NCBI GenBank assembly: GCA_947177115.1
Contig: CAMWTG010000210.1
Coordinates: forward strand, 1 to 5,118
Length of the DNA stretch: 5,118 nt
Origin: an uncultured Clostridia bacterium
Lineage (GTDB): Bacteria > Bacillota > Clostridia > Oscillospirales > Oscillospiraceae
Direction: 5' to 3'
The notes beneath the pieces were generated by a model. That model was not told the origin of the DNA. It saw nothing but the letters and a program-made list of their open reading frames with translations, and did no database searches. The translations under genes were made by a program, and so were the position numbers. Every line of letters begins with the position of its first letter. Position 1 is the first letter of the stretch. Positions 5,031-5,118 of the stretch are shown here, piece by piece.

Positions 5031-5118
5031 ATGAAACAGGAAACATTTACGGACATGGAGTACAGCAGCCGCAAGAAGAAAACGAAGCGAGAAGAGTTTC
5101 TGGAGATTATGGAAGACA
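5031..5118 (+). CDS. IS5-family transposase, N-terminal 29 codons (truncated by window edge)
   Basis: The visible residues read MKQETFTDMEYSSRKKKTKR followed by EEFLEIMED. This resembles the start of IS5-family DDE transposases, whose N-termini combine an F-S/T-D-x-E-Y segment with a basic stretch and a REEFL/RERFL-type helix. Such enzymes cut and move the element between its inverted repeats. The catalytic DDE residues lie beyond the window, so activity cannot be judged. AGGGAGGAG at 5015-5023 is seven bases upstream of ATG. The gene faces the same way as the GH1 gene but is separated from it by the strong terminator and has its own candidate promoter. Confidence 0.78.
   Translation, partial: MKQETFTDMEYSSRKKKTKREEFLEIMED

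Larger units (their letters stand above)
4946..5118 (+). mobile_element. Left end of an IS5-like insertion sequence (continues past the window)
   Basis: The element appears to begin with GGAACCTCTG at 4946, a terminal-repeat style common in the IS5 superfamily, followed by an inner palindrome CTGATTTAATCAG at 4953-4965. The transposase gene starts 85 bases inside. The right inverted repeat is not visible, so the exact left boundary rests on the repeat style, the preceding CTAA and the distance to the transposase. Confidence 0.7.

Overview
The window looks like a carbohydrate-utilisation locus from a Clostridia-type member of the Bacillota. An Oscillospiraceae- or Lachnospiraceae-like gut anaerobe would fit. 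This rests on the moderately GC-rich genes, the strong AGGAGG-type ribosome binding sites, the AraC/YesN-style regulator and the GPH-family sugar symporter next to glycoside hydrolases. It is an inference from style, not a species call.

Layout. (1) Positions 2-322, minus strand: the first 107 codons of a family 2 glycoside hydrolase (GH2) that runs off the left edge. (2) A 64-bp divergent intergenic region. (3) Positions 387-1598, plus strand: an AraC-family transcriptional regulator with an unassigned N-terminal sensor region. (4) Positions 1599-3089, minus strand: a GPH-family (MelB-like) glycoside/cation symporter. Its stop codon directly abuts the regulator's stop codon, with no base between. 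(5) A 227-bp divergent intergenic region with two candidate promoters and several candidate operators. (6) Positions 3317-4618, plus strand: a GH1 beta-glucosidase-type enzyme. (7) A very strong bidirectional terminator at 4625-4677. (8) About 270 bp without a recognisable gene, containing two inverted repeats. (9) From 4946 to the right edge: the left end of an IS5-like insertion sequence with the first 29 codons of its transposase.

How the genes may work together. The symporter would import an unphosphorylated beta-glycoside. The GH1 enzyme carries the NFEW-type C-terminal motif rather than the 6-phospho type, and no signal peptide is seen, so it would hydrolyse the sugar in the cytoplasm. 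The GH2 enzyme would act on the same or a related glycoside. The AraC protein sits between two divergent promoter regions and probably controls both.

The most useful new observation is a bipartite motif, GTATTTT-N10-CGAANAANAG. It occurs with identical internal spacing in both intergenic regions (349-375 and 3211-3237; 17 of 27 positions identical) and is a candidate binding site for the regulator. A second candidate operator is a near-perfect 16-bp palindrome that directly abuts the GH1 -10 box. I see no CRISPR array, tRNA, rRNA or defence system here. The window is best described as a compact sugar-utilisation cluster flanked by an insertion sequence.
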